Assembly: GCF_964204645.1 (NCBI RefSeq)
Contig: NC_134025.1
Location: forward strand, 10,607,001 to 10,671,000
Length of the DNA stretch: 64,000 bases
Source of the DNA: Tubulanus polymorphus
Taxonomy: Eukaryota > Nemertea > Palaeonemertea > Tubulaniformes > Tubulanidae
Direction: 5' to 3'
Made by a program: the position numbers and the translations under genes. Below, in pieces: positions 30,501 to 42,853 of this stretch; positions within the stretch are counted from its first letter, which is position 1; every line of letters begins with the position of its first letter. The notes below the pieces were generated by a model that worked only from the letters and a program-made list of their open reading frames with translations, was not told the origin of the DNA and did not search any database.

Positions 30501-33500
30501 GTAATTGGGATATGAAAGTGATGCTGACATCCTCGAAATTTGAAATTTTCTCCTTGAAAAGTCCTTAAATTCTGGATTGAATGAGTGATCTATAGGGACC
30601 CTGACTTTACTAATCACAAATTGTTTGTATTTTATTTCAGTGCCTCCACCAACAATCTTAACCCAACTTGGAGTTGGAGGACGTATTGAAATGGTAAGTG
30701 TTTTCCACCGTACCCATTACCCCGGTACATGTAGTAATCCATCTGATTACTTTCTCGAAGGTGTATTTATTTCTGTTTCGCGTTGTCACTGTCCAAGGTG
30801 CATACACTGTCTATGGAAAAGTTACCAGTACGAGTAACACTAAGGCCTAGGAGATTTCAAATAGTGGTTTTATCCAGAATTTGACTTTCGTCAAGTAATA
30901 ATTACTCTCTGAAAATTTCGTTTTAGCTTCTGTATGGTTCATCGGTAATCAAAAAAAAGTTTTATTTCATGTAATGGACTGACGCTAGAATGTATATTCA
31001 TCCAAGACTGTCTGTCAATGCATGACAAAATGAAACTTAAAAGAGATTTAAAAAAAGATAAAAAGTCTAAAAAGTTGCGGATTTTTAACTCTGATTTGAT
31101 ATCTAAGAAGCCCTATGTATAGCCCTTGTTCATTGCCACGACTTTGCTGGTAGAAATGTACGATGTAGTATAAGCGGAATAATATCTGCTATGCTATATG
31201 CAGCATTAGTTTGGACTAGTAAAATTCTATTTACAACTACTCAATTATTGGCTTAACTAACAGTTTGGAAACCTAGTATTAATTTTGAGTACAGTGTAGG
31301 GAAATGAAGACCAGCTTGTGGTTCTTAATATAATGTTATACCACTAGCTATCAGACCAGTGTCTCTTTTCAACTTGCAAAATGTTTGGTACCAGTACCTA
31401 GTGACCTAGCAGAGGCTTCATCACGATGCCTGAAATATCTTCTATCTTTGATTATTATTATTAACTGAAATAACAATGGCATGAATTTTCTCTATCAAAA
31501 GTCTCAGAGAACAACGTGTCATTTTAAAGTAAAAAACTACAAAAACAACAAACTGACGAGTCACTGCAATTTTTAAGCAATTTTCTCACTAAAATCGAAC
31601 AAAAAATTGCCTGTCTGCACCGGGGTTCAGGTCTGCAGATAATCAAGCTGCTTAGATATATCGATGCATATGATGCTAATCATCGGAAAATGGTACATTT
31701 CCCAACGCGTCGTGTATTTATTCATCAGATTATAAACTGTCGAGTGTATTTACTTTTTAGTCCAGACGTTACCAAAATTCGTATAATGTTCAGCACCATC
31801 AAAATATGTCTATCAGGGAACATGTGAGTTTATTCCATCTCCAGGCTATTAATGTGTACTATCATCGTCAAACAGCTGTTATCATTCTTTGCGGTGATGG
31901 TAGGATCACACACGCGCGCGCTCACTTATGAAATTATGTAGTTGTATCAACATTTTCAGCATGGCGGAAATCACAAAATCACGACTCAAGTGCATGGCAG
32001 CAATCAGTCGACTCACTTGTCAATGATTATCGAGCTTTAGGAAAAACGATTTACTGGCTAGACATTTGGAATGATCCTCCTTTCTCCGTTATGCTAATCT
32101 TTCAAATAGGTATTTTACAATGCAGTGCACTCTCAATTGGGAGGGGGGGCAAAACTGGTAACGGTGTTCTCCACGCAAGTTTTAGAGGGGCGGCCACCAT
32201 TTTAATACTTTACATCCACCCCTCTAAAAATCAACCACCCCTTATAAGATATGGGCTGCCCATACCAGATGGCAGAAATAGAAGATTACACCAAAATCAA
32301 AGCTTGATTTTCTGTATTTTTGGGAGATCGAAAGCTTTGCTACTTCGACAGCCACATTTTCATATTCTTAACAAAGAGTGCAGCCCCTTTGAAATTCCAG
32401 CAAATGGAGAACACTGTATTCCAGATACGTGAATGTTGTGCCCACTGTTATGATCAGTGTGCTTTTAGGGATCATTTAAAACTGTACCAGTCTTGGTATA
32501 GGTATACTGACTTCATACAGGACTATATCTTATTTTTCTTTTTTGATAGGGAAATTGAGAGTGTGCTGTATATTTATACCGTGCGTTTCATAATAATTGA
32601 TTCATGATTCTTCACATTCTCAATTCCAATCCGATGGTGTGAAACTCGGAATAGCCCTAGTGACCAGGTGTACACAGCTATTTATACATCTGAATATGGA
32701 ATATCGCAAGTCGCATTTCATTTTGTAAAACTAAATGTTTCCTGCACTTCAGTGATGTTTTCACACAGCTTTTTTGATCCACATATCGTATGGCGATGCT
32801 GTGCGAATAGCTGCATATTCCGGTTTACTGTTATGGCAGGGGACTCATTTGGATTCTCCCTTACGGGGATGGATTCATTTGAATCCCCGGGATTCTGCGA
32901 TAGAAATTAAAGAAATTTTCATGGGCTGTATAATCATCTCTTCGTTCTCCTTCTATGAAACCAGAAAGATGCTCCTGAAACCACTGTATTCTACTAGGCT
33001 AAATGCAATCAAAGCATGATTTAGAATGATCTTTCTCTCTTCAATCATAGTTTTCTCTTACTGCTACTGGCTATCGTCACTTCCCATCATTTCATACTGT
33101 GTAAAAATATTATCGAAAGTCTTAACCTGACCAATCTATGACATAATTCCTTAATCCAGCAGCCTTGTATATTCATCCGATGCTAGTTACTGAATTTGTA
33201 GTGACTGCTTCTTTTGATGAATTTGTATATATGCAGTATGAATAGATCGGGCCTGTATCTGAATTATTCAAATATGATTATTTAGCGTTTCTAGTTGATT
33301 CAAGTTGTCAATTGTCAACCTTGGACCTCTCGGAAGAAATTTGAAAAGGCACAACTATGGCTTAATTCTGAAGATCTTATCATAGTCATATCCAAATTTG
33401 GTTTATGACCATTATTAGGTACTTTGGTTATATATTTTTTTTTATAAATGTGTTGACATTTTGGAGTTTATTATCAAAAAAATTTGTTCTGTTTTTTGTT

Positions 33501-36500
33501 TCAGGTCATTTTTTGAACACTATACAATACTGCCTATTTCAGTGGCTCATCCATTTTTATTACTTAAACAAAATTGTTGCCACCCTCGTGGCACCTGCGT
33601 GCATTTATAAGTTTGAACAACTTTTGAAAATGAGAAACTTTCAATATTCATGTATATTATTATTAATGAAAAATGGATGACCACTGTATGTCGTTTCAAC
33701 TGTGTGCATGTGATTTGCATAAAAGAACTTCTAAATAAATGTATCGCTCTGACCAATTTGAGGTCGAATTTTGATGTAGCTAATCTGGATGCAATTTTTG
33801 GTGGTCCCAGCTATGGTTTTTACATACCATAGCCATCTTTCTCTAATTGTCTACGATATAAATCTCAATTAATTTGATTGATTTTTTTACAGCCGAACCA
33901 GCGACGATTTCCCTTCGACGGCTTCGCGAGCTGTCGTACTCCCTATCAATCGAGGCCCATACAGCCACGGTACCACCATCCACCACCACCGCATACCACA
34001 CAACCGGGCGCGTGTTCGTACGATAGCGCGCCGGCGCCGTACAACAACAATAATCATAGTTACAATCGAGCGCCGTGCGCTTATAGCACTCCGTCGTCCA
34101 TGTCGATGGGGGCGGTAAGTTGGGCTGTTTAGTCGGCAGTCGTGCATGTTTGAATCGTCGGTGGCATTATGGCAATATTGGCAGTATGGGGGAGGTTCGC
34201 AGAGCAATGAATCGAATGAACACGGATCGTCGAGCGAGATATTTACGTGCGAAGCCATCTGAAACGCTTCAGAGAAAACTTAGTGCGTAGTATTGCGTGA
34301 TGAAAACTTGCTGGAGAAGTAAAACCCGCAGTCATTCGAACAGACTCCAGGGCCTGGTTTCGTAGATGTGGAAGAAAAATAGTCCCTGTGGATAGATTGA
34401 AATTCGTCGGTTATAACCATGGTTTCTCGTTGTTACTATGGTGGTTGTTACCCAGATTGAGGATTTACCCATAGGGATGACTTAGATACTCAGTATACGA
34501 AACCGGGCCCTGATTTCTAACATTTCAGGCAGAATACGAGTTTGTTCTTAATGATTGTGGATTTGGCTTAACGCCTACTACTGCTATTACTGGTCTAATA
34601 CTGTCTCGACGTGATAATTGCTGTTGGATCCATTATTCATTCGTTCCATTTGCATTAATTCGTACAATTTTTATTGAGCTGTTGGGTTATTGGTTGTGGT
34701 GGTCAGACCCTCTCTTGTGTAATGTATCTTACTACACTGTGGAATACTCAGGAAGCCAGTTCCATACTTCTGCGTTGTTGGGCTTGAGCGAGAACCTAGT
34801 ATACCGAGGCAAAACAGCCGAGTGGTTTAAGTTGCCGGTTGCTTGTCAATCCAGGTGGCAACATAGTTCCTTGGACAGAGCCTTTTCCTTGGTCTCTGTC
34901 CTAAGCGGGGAACAAAACAACAGCACAAACTCTGCTGATCTGCTGATCTGCTGATAATGCTGGATATGACATGAGTTGAGAGTAAAAAGCCTAAACCGAC
35001 AATGCGGAACTGGGTCTGGCTCTCTTTATGGATAGTTTTTGTAGGCTGCAGGTATTCTCTTGCCTTTTCCCATTGCATAAATCTGATTCTCAATTTTCTT
35101 TCCATCTCTTGCAGGAGTATTTTGATTATACGATTTGGTTGAATCGTTATTCTCTTAGAATTTACAGGTGCATGTTAAATCTTGCGGTGGCGTTTCTGAA
35201 AATGGATGTACTTCTCTCCTCTCTCTCTATCTCTCTCTCTATTCCAGTTGGCATTTTCTGGTCAGGCATCATTTCTCATTCGACAGCCTCTATTCCCTCC
35301 TACTTCAGCTGCTTCTAGTATCACTCAGCTGGATGCTGAATGAACAGAGTTCTGGCTTACAGTATTAATAGATCATTTATTAAAGAAAGCTGTCTTCACA
35401 ATTCACATCGCCTATTAAACGTGAAGATGTCTGATTGATTTTTTAAACTTAACTCTTTTAGCGCTGACTAATTAATACCCGAAAATGCTGGAGATATTTT
35501 GAAAATTGAAAAAAAATTCCACTCAAGTGCATTCAGTATCGGGCATACTGCTATAGTGTGTCTGCACACTGGTGCAGTGTATCGTTACTGATATTAAATA
35601 TGTTTGATACAGATAACAACTAATTACGATGAACTAATAAAATCAATGCACCATAATGCAGTGTACTAGTAAAATCAAACACTGACTTATAAATCGCATT
35701 TGTGGTGAAGATGCACTGAAAGGGTTAATCAAACCAATGTGCGAACAACAGCTGGCCCAGGGTCAAATTTCAGTTTTGAGTTGATATTTGGAAAATGATT
35801 CAACAAGTAACGACTACAGAACTGATGGGTTCAATTTGATGAAGCCTAAAAGAAGACAGTCTTCTTTTCTGGAATGGTCGACAGGCAGCATTTATTTGTA
35901 CTCCCTCCTCAATCATTATTTTATACAGAGGTATAGATTTTGTCAGGTTGAAGGGTTTTTTTTACAGCGTAGATACAGTTTAATGAACTGAAAAGTCACC
36001 GGAGAACCTGGCCTATGTTCATTTAAACTGAAATCAGGTCTAGGGATAAATAAACCCGATTTGTTAAAATAACGATTTGTGAAATCCATCTACTGATATG
36101 ACGAAATGCGAAATTCCTTCCGATTTCATTATCTTCCCGTTAACCACAAAAGCAGACTCCTTGCTTAATTATTACCATTTGAATCAGTTATTCACTTATT
36201 TCGATAGACGATTTATGCATTATGATTAAATCCTAGTAGCAGATTTTGGTAGACACTCTTTAAGTAGCAGAATGGATAAAATCTGACCAATTTGAAGAGA
36301 AAACAGTGGAATCCTCTTTTAGGATGATACGCGTATATGTGATTGAAGAACGGGTATTCGATACGAATACGTCCTACGATGTGCTTTTGTAAACTGAATT
36401 ATATTTCCATTTGTAGAGTCAGGCTGCGGCAACTGCTACTGTCGCTCTGCCTCAGATGTATCAACATCAACTTGGTGCTGGCAGTTTCACACTTCAAGGT

Positions 36501-39500
36501 TCTACAGGTAAGAATAATGCATCAGAACTTGGATTGATCGGAATGCATTTCAATAATTTTTGTGCCTAGTTATGAAGTGTTGATTTGGTTGATTAGCCGC
36601 TAGACTTCAGAACCAGCTCTCGGTCACTTTTTAGTATCCCGAGTTCGTATCCCGCTGAATGTATTTCATTTCCCCTCTCATTATCATGTTTCTTTTTAGA
36701 TCCCGATCAACGGACATTCATATTTAATTCTCATATTTCTCTTCAGATCAGCCGACGTTCATAATTCAACCTTCCGGTCAGGTTTTGACTACCAGTACCG
36801 GCATGTCACAGCTACCCATACAAGCGGCTATACAGACAGGACAGGTATCTCAATCCGTTCGATATTTTTTGAAAAAGTTTTTGCCTACTGTTGGTAATCA
36901 TGGGTGTTTACACTCTTTGAAGAAGACTTAATAACCTGGGGCTTTTTTCACTACGAAATACGATTCTAAAGAAAATTTAATATCTTATTTTCGACAAAAG
37001 GCAATAATAAGACTAAACGTATTAAGCTTTTGATTTTTTGTGAAACCAAGCCCTGGACCGTAGAATTTGTAAGATACGTTTGCTAAATTTGGGAATAGTA
37101 TCTGCAATATTTTAGGATCAATGATGGAATTAGAACAATATAAAACTCGTCCATGTAATTGCCTTAAGTTCATATATTTATAATACCGGGTAATAGATAA
37201 TAATCTATATTGTACAGCCCCTGTTTCATTTAGAAAATGTTCACCAGCGCTTTATGGTTAGTGATACTATATTCAATGCTTCCTGGACCGTAGTAAAGCT
37301 TTCTCTTTTTAAATTCTAGTCTGCTACTCAAGGAGGGCGCGTTGTTTACACGTTACCGATACAAACGACTACGGCAGCTCAACAAGCCCAGGTATATACA
37401 TTACATATATATTACATCATATCAACGTTGCTTCTATGCGCAGCAGGGTTCGAAAATTTCGTGTGAATGTTTTGATTTGCTCGTGTATTTGTTAGATTTC
37501 ATAACAAAATTTGCTTAATCCAGATCAGGTAAATCCATATATGTATCTGGTCCAAACATTACGCGGAATGTATAAAGTATGGATCGTCTTCAGGATAACA
37601 TACGCGTTGGTCACAAGTGATCTGGATCAATGGAATTTTACGTGCTGTAAAGTTGAGTGTTCAGTTTGACTCGACAGTCATGGAAAATGTTTTCAACTCG
37701 GTCCATCTATATACATTTGTACACAGACAATCAATCATGGGAAAGTTTAGGTTTGGGTTCTGATTGCGCGATTGAAAATTGATAAACTCTGCCGATATTC
37801 CCATGGTCCATTAATGCCTATACTCGCTTACTGACTAATTAAAATATGATATTGGTTGATGAGAGTCTGAACATCTGATAACTACGGAGATATGCTATCA
37901 GTAAACAGTGTAATACCAGGTGTAAGTTTGTATGATTTAATCAGTTGACACTGTTGAGAAACGTCAGCTGGCCTGCGTCATGCAAAGTGTATTGAAGTTG
38001 TCATCAGGTTGGAAAACTATCCTATTAATGAATTTCACTGCATTGAAATGCATGTTTGTTCAATTTGTCAACATCTACAATGACTAATACCATTTGAAAA
38101 CGTAAACTGCCTACATTATGCAGACCAATTATCAAGTGTTGTCAAATTTGTATCTCGGCAGAAAAATGCCCATCGTTATGAACGAAATCTCCTCACCTCA
38201 AAATCAAAATTAGGTATCTTTTATTCTGAAGAAACGTGAAGAAGAAATGTGTAAGAAGTTGCTAATGGGTTAAGATGTCCTGTGAATGATCGTTTTAGGT
38301 ACAGCCCGGTGTACAAGTAGCCGGAACGACCGGTATACTGCAGCTCGATGGCGCCCATGACAGTAGCTCCGACGACGACGATGACTTCGACGACGACGAT
38401 AAAGATGACGATAACGATGACGAACAGAACGAAGAAGACAACGAATACCAGGGCGAAGAGGAGGTGAATACTATCCCGAATTTTTATTCGCTTGATGAAA
38501 ATAACCCTTGATTTTGATCGTGAATTCAGTTTGCGATGATTCCGTTGAATACTTGTACGAATTTATTTCACCATGTTATTAGCTTGTTGCCACTAGAAAC
38601 CGTGCTTTTCTTCCCACTTGCAAAAATTGATTTATATGTTGAGCACTGTGGTTAATGAACTGTCGATTTTTGTTGTAGGAGCCACTTAATTCTGGAGATG
38701 ATGTCAGCGATGTGGATCCATCGGAATTATTTGACGCCGACAATGTTGTAGTGTGCCAGTATGATAAGGTATGATCAAACTAGGACTATATACAGTTTAA
38801 GGCCAGTCAAACCTGCTGTGTAAATGAAGTAGATACCCCAAAGAGGAGAATTACTCATTTCTGCAGACATTTGATTTTTGTCAGCGTGAAAAAAGTCCCC
38901 ATAGAACATAAGTCCCCATAAAACATAATTTATAGTACATCTTTTTGCTTTGAATTCGCATCAAAATCTTTTAAAAACTCGCGCACATTTCGGGCCTTAA
39001 ATCTCAGTTACTTTCCACATTACAATGTCCATTGTATCAAAGCAAGCACTAGAAGTGAGTTCCACTGGTGTTATGTAAAACTGATGGCAAAGTTTGTTAA
39101 AGCACGATCTGCATTAACATGTAGTACCGAGTAGATAAGGCTATCGTAGTGAAATTTCAAGGCTAGATCTAGGGTCTGATTTAGGGCGGGGTGCACCCCC
39201 AAAATAGGGCATATCATATAATGAAAAGGGCTTCCCAAAGGAAAGCTTTTGGCAAAACATGAACTCATTTCTGGAAATACGGAGGACAAGCATGAACATG
39301 AATTAAAACTATTTTAGTTCAGTTTAATACTTTTCATTTTCCCATGAAATAGCCAGGCAACTTAATATAATATGATATTTATTTCGCCATGTATATATGC
39401 AGTATAAATAATATATAATTACAAACAAGTTACAAGTTACATACATACGCAGCTGGATGCTTGGAAAGCCAATGAAGGCTGTGTCCTCACCTTGGACCCA

Positions 39501-39707
39501 CCCTGAATTTATATTTGTTAGACCTGAAAATTTGGCAGACTGTCTAAAGAAACGAAAATACACCGGTTGTTTAGACGTCTGTATCGTACTGCATTTCAGA
39601 TAAATCGATGTAAAGCGAAATGGAAATTCCACCTGAAGGACGGTATAATGAATCTCAACGGTAAAGACTATGTTTTCCAGAAGGCGACCGGTGACGCCGA
39701 CTGGTGA
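27543..39707 (+). CDS. GTF2A1: Transcription initiation factor IIA large subunit (TFIIA alpha/beta)
   Basis: Eleven exons join in frame: 27543-27563, 28990-29091, 29843-29969, 30641-30693, 33893-34114, 36417-36507, 36747-36844, 37320-37391, 38299-38463, 38679-38768 and 39600-39707, giving 382 residues (human 376). The N-terminal four-helix-bundle half (LYGSVVGDVINNVREAFLDE, then DEQVLLELKQLWESKL) is strongly conserved. The middle (about 80-260) is Pro/Gln/Thr-rich with a His/Pro run, as expected for the variable linker. QLDG at 277-280 fits the Taspase1 cleavage consensus Q(F/I/L/V)DG that separates alpha from beta. A long Asp/Glu tract follows (about 284-317), then NVVVCQYDK and the KWKFHLKDGIMNLNG block with a GDADW end, the beta-barrel part that contacts TBP and DNA. 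An in-frame TGA upstream supports the start. The factor stabilises TBP on promoters in the nucleus. Confidence 0.95.
27830..30425. repeat. Cluster of nine TAGGCCTA palindromic octamers
   Basis: Exact octamers start at 27830, 28213, 28286, 28373, 28449, 28496, 28521, 29552 and 30418, with several one-base variants among them (for example 28256 and 30842). They lie in GTF2A1 introns 1 to 3. I estimate far fewer than one by chance. They are not regularly spaced and no longer flanking similarity is obvious. Confidence 0.75.
28604..28935. mobile_element. hAT-type MITE in GTF2A1 intron 1
   Basis: The element begins CAGGCGCGGATCCATGGGGT and ends GAGCTCTGGATCCGCCTCTG on the complementary reading, with inverted GGGGTAGC blocks just inside each end (GGGGTAGCACC and GCGCTACCCC). 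The CAG(A)GGCGGATCCA terminus is of the hAT type. GGGCC is shared on both flanks. No transposase is visible. Confidence 0.6.
30694..33892 (+). other. GTF2A1: GTF2A1 intron 4, no further feature
   Basis: A 3.2-kb intron of AT-rich sequence. I searched it for an extra TFIIA exon, because the linker exons are small and variable, and saw none with good splice sites and a Gln/Pro-rich frame. No element with clear inverted ends was seen. Confidence 0.5.
34348..34512. mobile_element. 165-bp MITE in GTF2A1 intron 5
   Basis: The ends CAGGGCCTGGTTTCGTAGA and TATACGAAACCGGGCCCTG form a near-perfect inverted repeat of about 18 bases. There is no coding potential. The class is uncertain. Confidence 0.7.
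35453..35724 (+). mobile_element. piggyBac-like MITE, copy 1 (TTAA-flanked)
   Basis: A 272-bp element between TTAA at 35,449-35,452 and TTAA at 35,725-35,728. The right end is GCACTGAAAGGG; the left end (CTCTTTTAGCGC) is its mutated inverse. The interior matches the copies at 40,320 and 62,909 (for example TTCCAC, GTGTATCGTTA and CACTGACTTATAAATCGC). It lies in GTF2A1 intron 5. Confidence 0.85.
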
Positions 39708-39743
39708 TGATCGCCGGTACTAATCAAGATATATATTGAGTGA

Positions 39744-39764
39744 ATATATATATATATATATATA
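39744..39764. repeat. Short (AT)n run in GTF2A1 3' UTR
   Basis: About 21 bases of AT repeat just past the GTF2A1 stop codon. Confidence 0.9.
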
Positions 39765-39824
39765 TGAATACGTATATAGATCGTAAATACATTCCCATGT
39801 CAAAGATGAATTATATACGGGACG

Positions 39825-39830
39825 AATAAA
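39825..39830 (+). terminator. Polyadenylation signal AATAAA for GTF2A1
   Basis: AATAAA lies about 120 bases after the GTF2A1 stop codon, giving a short 3' UTR. Confidence 0.6.
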
Positions 39831-40319
39831 CGGCGATGATGATTATTGCGGAGTACGCACGGAGAACGGGTGGAGACGTTTTGTTATCCAGTGACTGCTG
39901 TGATGCTCTAGTGTTTACTGCGTAAAATATTATATGTATTATAATGTCGTACGATAATGTTGTAAATTGGCAAATCGCGAGGAAACCCGTATTATTGAAA
40001 ACCGTAATTTAAAAAGAAAATAGTCGCGCGGGTGAACGTACCCAGATTTGTGATGATTTCGGCACATTTTCTGTTCTCGATAAGATAAACTATGGAATAT
40101 CGTAGGTGCCAGCCTTATCGCTCTGCGTAAAAACGTTTATGTTGCGGAGTTGATTTTTGCAGTCGTTTTTCGCTTTTTGTTCGAACCTTTTTAATAATCC
40201 TATCAAGAAATAACGATTTCTAATGCTTATCTAAAGGAAAACTTTATATTTCTAATGAATGCAAAACAATTTCGAATTAGTTCCCTTCGAGCCAGTTTTA
40301 TATTCCAGTTTTCACTTAA

Positions 40320-40600
40320 CCCTTTCAGTGCTGACTCATTAATACCCTATAGTGCAGGAGATAATTTGAAAATGATTAAAAATTCCACCCTAGTGTGTTG
40401 AATAACGGGAATGCCACTATAGTGCATCTACACCGCGTCGCGGTGTATCGTTAGTTACTAGTATTTCACTATGTTTGACAGGTGCTGCCATTTTTCAAGA
40501 GAGATCATAACTAATTACATCAATACACCGCACTGAAGTGTACTAGCAAAATCTATCACTGATTTATACACCGCACTGCGGTGTAGATGCACTGAAAGGG
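40320..40600 (+). mobile_element. piggyBac-like MITE, copy 2 (TTAA-flanked)
   Basis: The best preserved copy, 281 bp. It is flanked by TTAA at 40,316-40,319 and 40,601-40,604 and has the exact inverted ends CCCTTTCAGTGC and GCACTGAAAGGG. TTAA target duplication with CCC-starting ends is the mark of piggyBac-type transposition. Internal palindromes such as ACCGCACTGCGGTGT could form hairpins. No transposase is present. Confidence 0.9.
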
Positions 40601-41127
40601 TTAAACCTCTGGATTCGCTCAATTGAAATTGAATTAACCCGAACCTTCTTCTGGGTGTAAGTCAGTTCATGTCTATAAAACAGGGCTGAAATATGAGCAA
40701 TTGCACCAGCGTGATTGTTGCGTTTGTATAAGTAGGTGTTTGAAATGATTTACTAGATGGACTCGATTGTTTTTTTTGTTATTTTTTTAATTGTCAAATA
40801 TCCTGTGCCTCTAAAAACTAATGTCAATTTTTGTCAAATCTAGTCATTTGAACTTGAATTAGGGTGTACACAACTGTAATGTGCATTTCATCGAATATTA
40901 AGCCTCTCGCGCTGGTATCAACCGGCAGCCCGGAACCACCCAGGTCAGACGACCAACACGGTCGATGATCACTTTTGTACAATTTGTGCTGTACAAACGA
41001 CTAATATCTGGCATTATTAGTCCATTTGTTTCGATTATAGATATCCGAGGAGGAATCCTGAACGCAGGTGAAGTCTGGATTAAGTCCGAGGGTAATGATA
41101 CCGGACTGCAGATTGATACCTCCAGGG

Positions 41128-41683
41128 GCCAGTTCTGCCGTCAAGACTAAAGTCCAAAAGGGAGCTTAAATCTTAAGTTTGGTCTTAAGTTATTATATTG
41201 GCTATACACCAGGGGCCGGTTGCATAGTCATGGCTTAGACTTAAGACCTGGCTAAGACCAACTTAGTTCTATAGCCAATCTAACAACTTAAGACCAGTCT
41301 TAAGATTTAAGACCACTATTGGACTTAAGTCACGACTGTGCAACTGGCCCCTGGGGCCAGTTGCATAGTCATGGCTTACACTTAAGACCAGTCTAAGACT
41401 AATCTAATCTAACAACTTAAGACCAGTCTTAAGATTTAAGACCACTATTGGACTTAAGTCACGACTGTGCAACTGGCCCCTGGGGCCAGTTGCATAGTCA
41501 TGGCTTACACTTAAGACCAGTCTAAGACCAACTCAGTTCTATAGCCAATCTAACAACTTAAGACCAGTCTTAAGATTTAAGACCAATTTTTGACTTAAGT
41601 CACGACTATGCAACTGGCCCCAGAACTAACGTGGTCTTAGACTGGTCTTAAGTCTAAGCGATGACTATGGAACCGACCCCTGG
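41128..41683. repeat. Tandem array of inverted-repeat units
   Basis: Three head-to-tail units (41212-41351, 41353-41480, 41482-41621; 140, 128 and 140 bp) each start GGGGCC(A/G)GTTGCATAGTC and end TGCAACTGGCCCC, so every unit is itself bounded by inverted repeats. The cores share CAACTTAAGACCAGTCTTAAG. Partial, inverted pieces flank the array on both sides (from 41,128 and up to 41,683). Related ends occur at about 46,085-46,376 and 61,101-61,257. Confidence 0.85.
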
Positions 41684-42681
41684 TAATAAAGAAAGACTCA
41701 ATAGGCGTCTAAACAAAGCTCCATCCTAGTGGCAAATTCATTACATCTCCACATTACTTAGTAGTAGTGCTCGGTAGTACATATTTTTCCATGTTGACTA
41801 AATACGGAAAATTGTCTTGCATTGTATTTGATAAATTCACTGAATGTAGCGATTTTCAAAGTTGACCAGTAGAGAGTAAGAGAGTAAGGAGGACACACTG
41901 TAGCATAAATGCTACAATCTTCTCAATGTGGGATTTAAGTAATTAATGATGCAATGATTGAAATTGATCTCAAAAAGCGTGGTATAAAATCTAAAAGGTA
42001 TCATTAATAGGTCTGCCTGATATGCTACTATGATTAATTTAAGCATTTTGGGATTATCCATTCATGATTTATTTTGATATCTGATATTTGGAGATCGAAC
42101 ACATTTCAAATTCCCTGTTTCCAGAAAATGAAAATTATGTTTTATGGTCTTCTTCGCCCATGCCTACATGAAATGATTGAAAACTATTAAAAAAAAAGCC
42201 CAGCATTATATACCGGTAGAAGAGTTTGCTTTGCTATTTTTTACCTGTTATGCTATATGATATGTTCAGTCTGAGAAAAGCAATTTTCTATTTAAGAGAG
42301 ATGAAATCTATTGTATTTTGCTCCTGAATAAAGTGATATCTTGCTTAATGCCGGTATCAACCAGCAGCTTTGTATTAAGTAGGTACCGGAACCCCTTCTG
42401 ACATTCAGTATGAAGTCTGGACGATAATTTTTCTGAAATTTTGCTGATAAAATGTCTAATATCCGTAATTTATACAAATCGTTAGTTCATTTTCAATTAT
42501 GAAGATCTGCATGTGTTTTTATGCTTGAAATATTAAGGCGTCAAATGTTTTAAGTGCTTGCAACTGCTGAGTATGAGCGAACTTTTTTTCATTCCGGTCC
42601 ACCCATGTTAGATCCGCCCTTGTCCATTTACAAATGGCCGAGCTTTATAATTCATCTCCTTCCTGTACTCAATTGTAGGTA

Positions 42682-42853
42682 CAGTAGAACCTCGTCGCAA
42701 CAAACTTCAGAGGACTGGAAAACCTTTTCCTTTTTACCGATAGTTCGTAATATCTAGTCACATCATTAAAATGTTCCTATTAGGGATGAAATTCTAAGTT
42801 TATATTAATTGCTAAATCGTCAAATCTGAGGTTGTTATAACGAGGTTCTACTG
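42682..42853. mobile_element. pogo/Tigger-like MITE
   Basis: A 172-bp element with the perfect 13-bp inverted ends CAGTAGAACCTCG and CGAGGTTCTACTG, the terminus expected of pogo-type Tc1/mariner elements, preceded by TA. An inner AACAAAC/GTTGTTATAAC pairing extends the ends. No coding sequence is present. Confidence 0.85.

Noticed and set aside
33887-34258. 123-codon minus-strand frame
   Set aside because: It is the antisense of GTF2A1 exon 5; its Arg/Val-rich sequence has no domain, while the plus frame joins correctly to neighbouring TFIIA exons.
38401-38463. Acidic GAC/GAT/GAA tract as a simple-sequence artefact
   Set aside because: TFIIA alpha/beta normally has an Asp/Glu-rich stretch here, and the frame continues correctly into the next exons.
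41128-41683. CRISPR-like repeat array
   Set aside because: The units are inverted-repeat elements without unique spacers, and the DNA is animal nuclear DNA.
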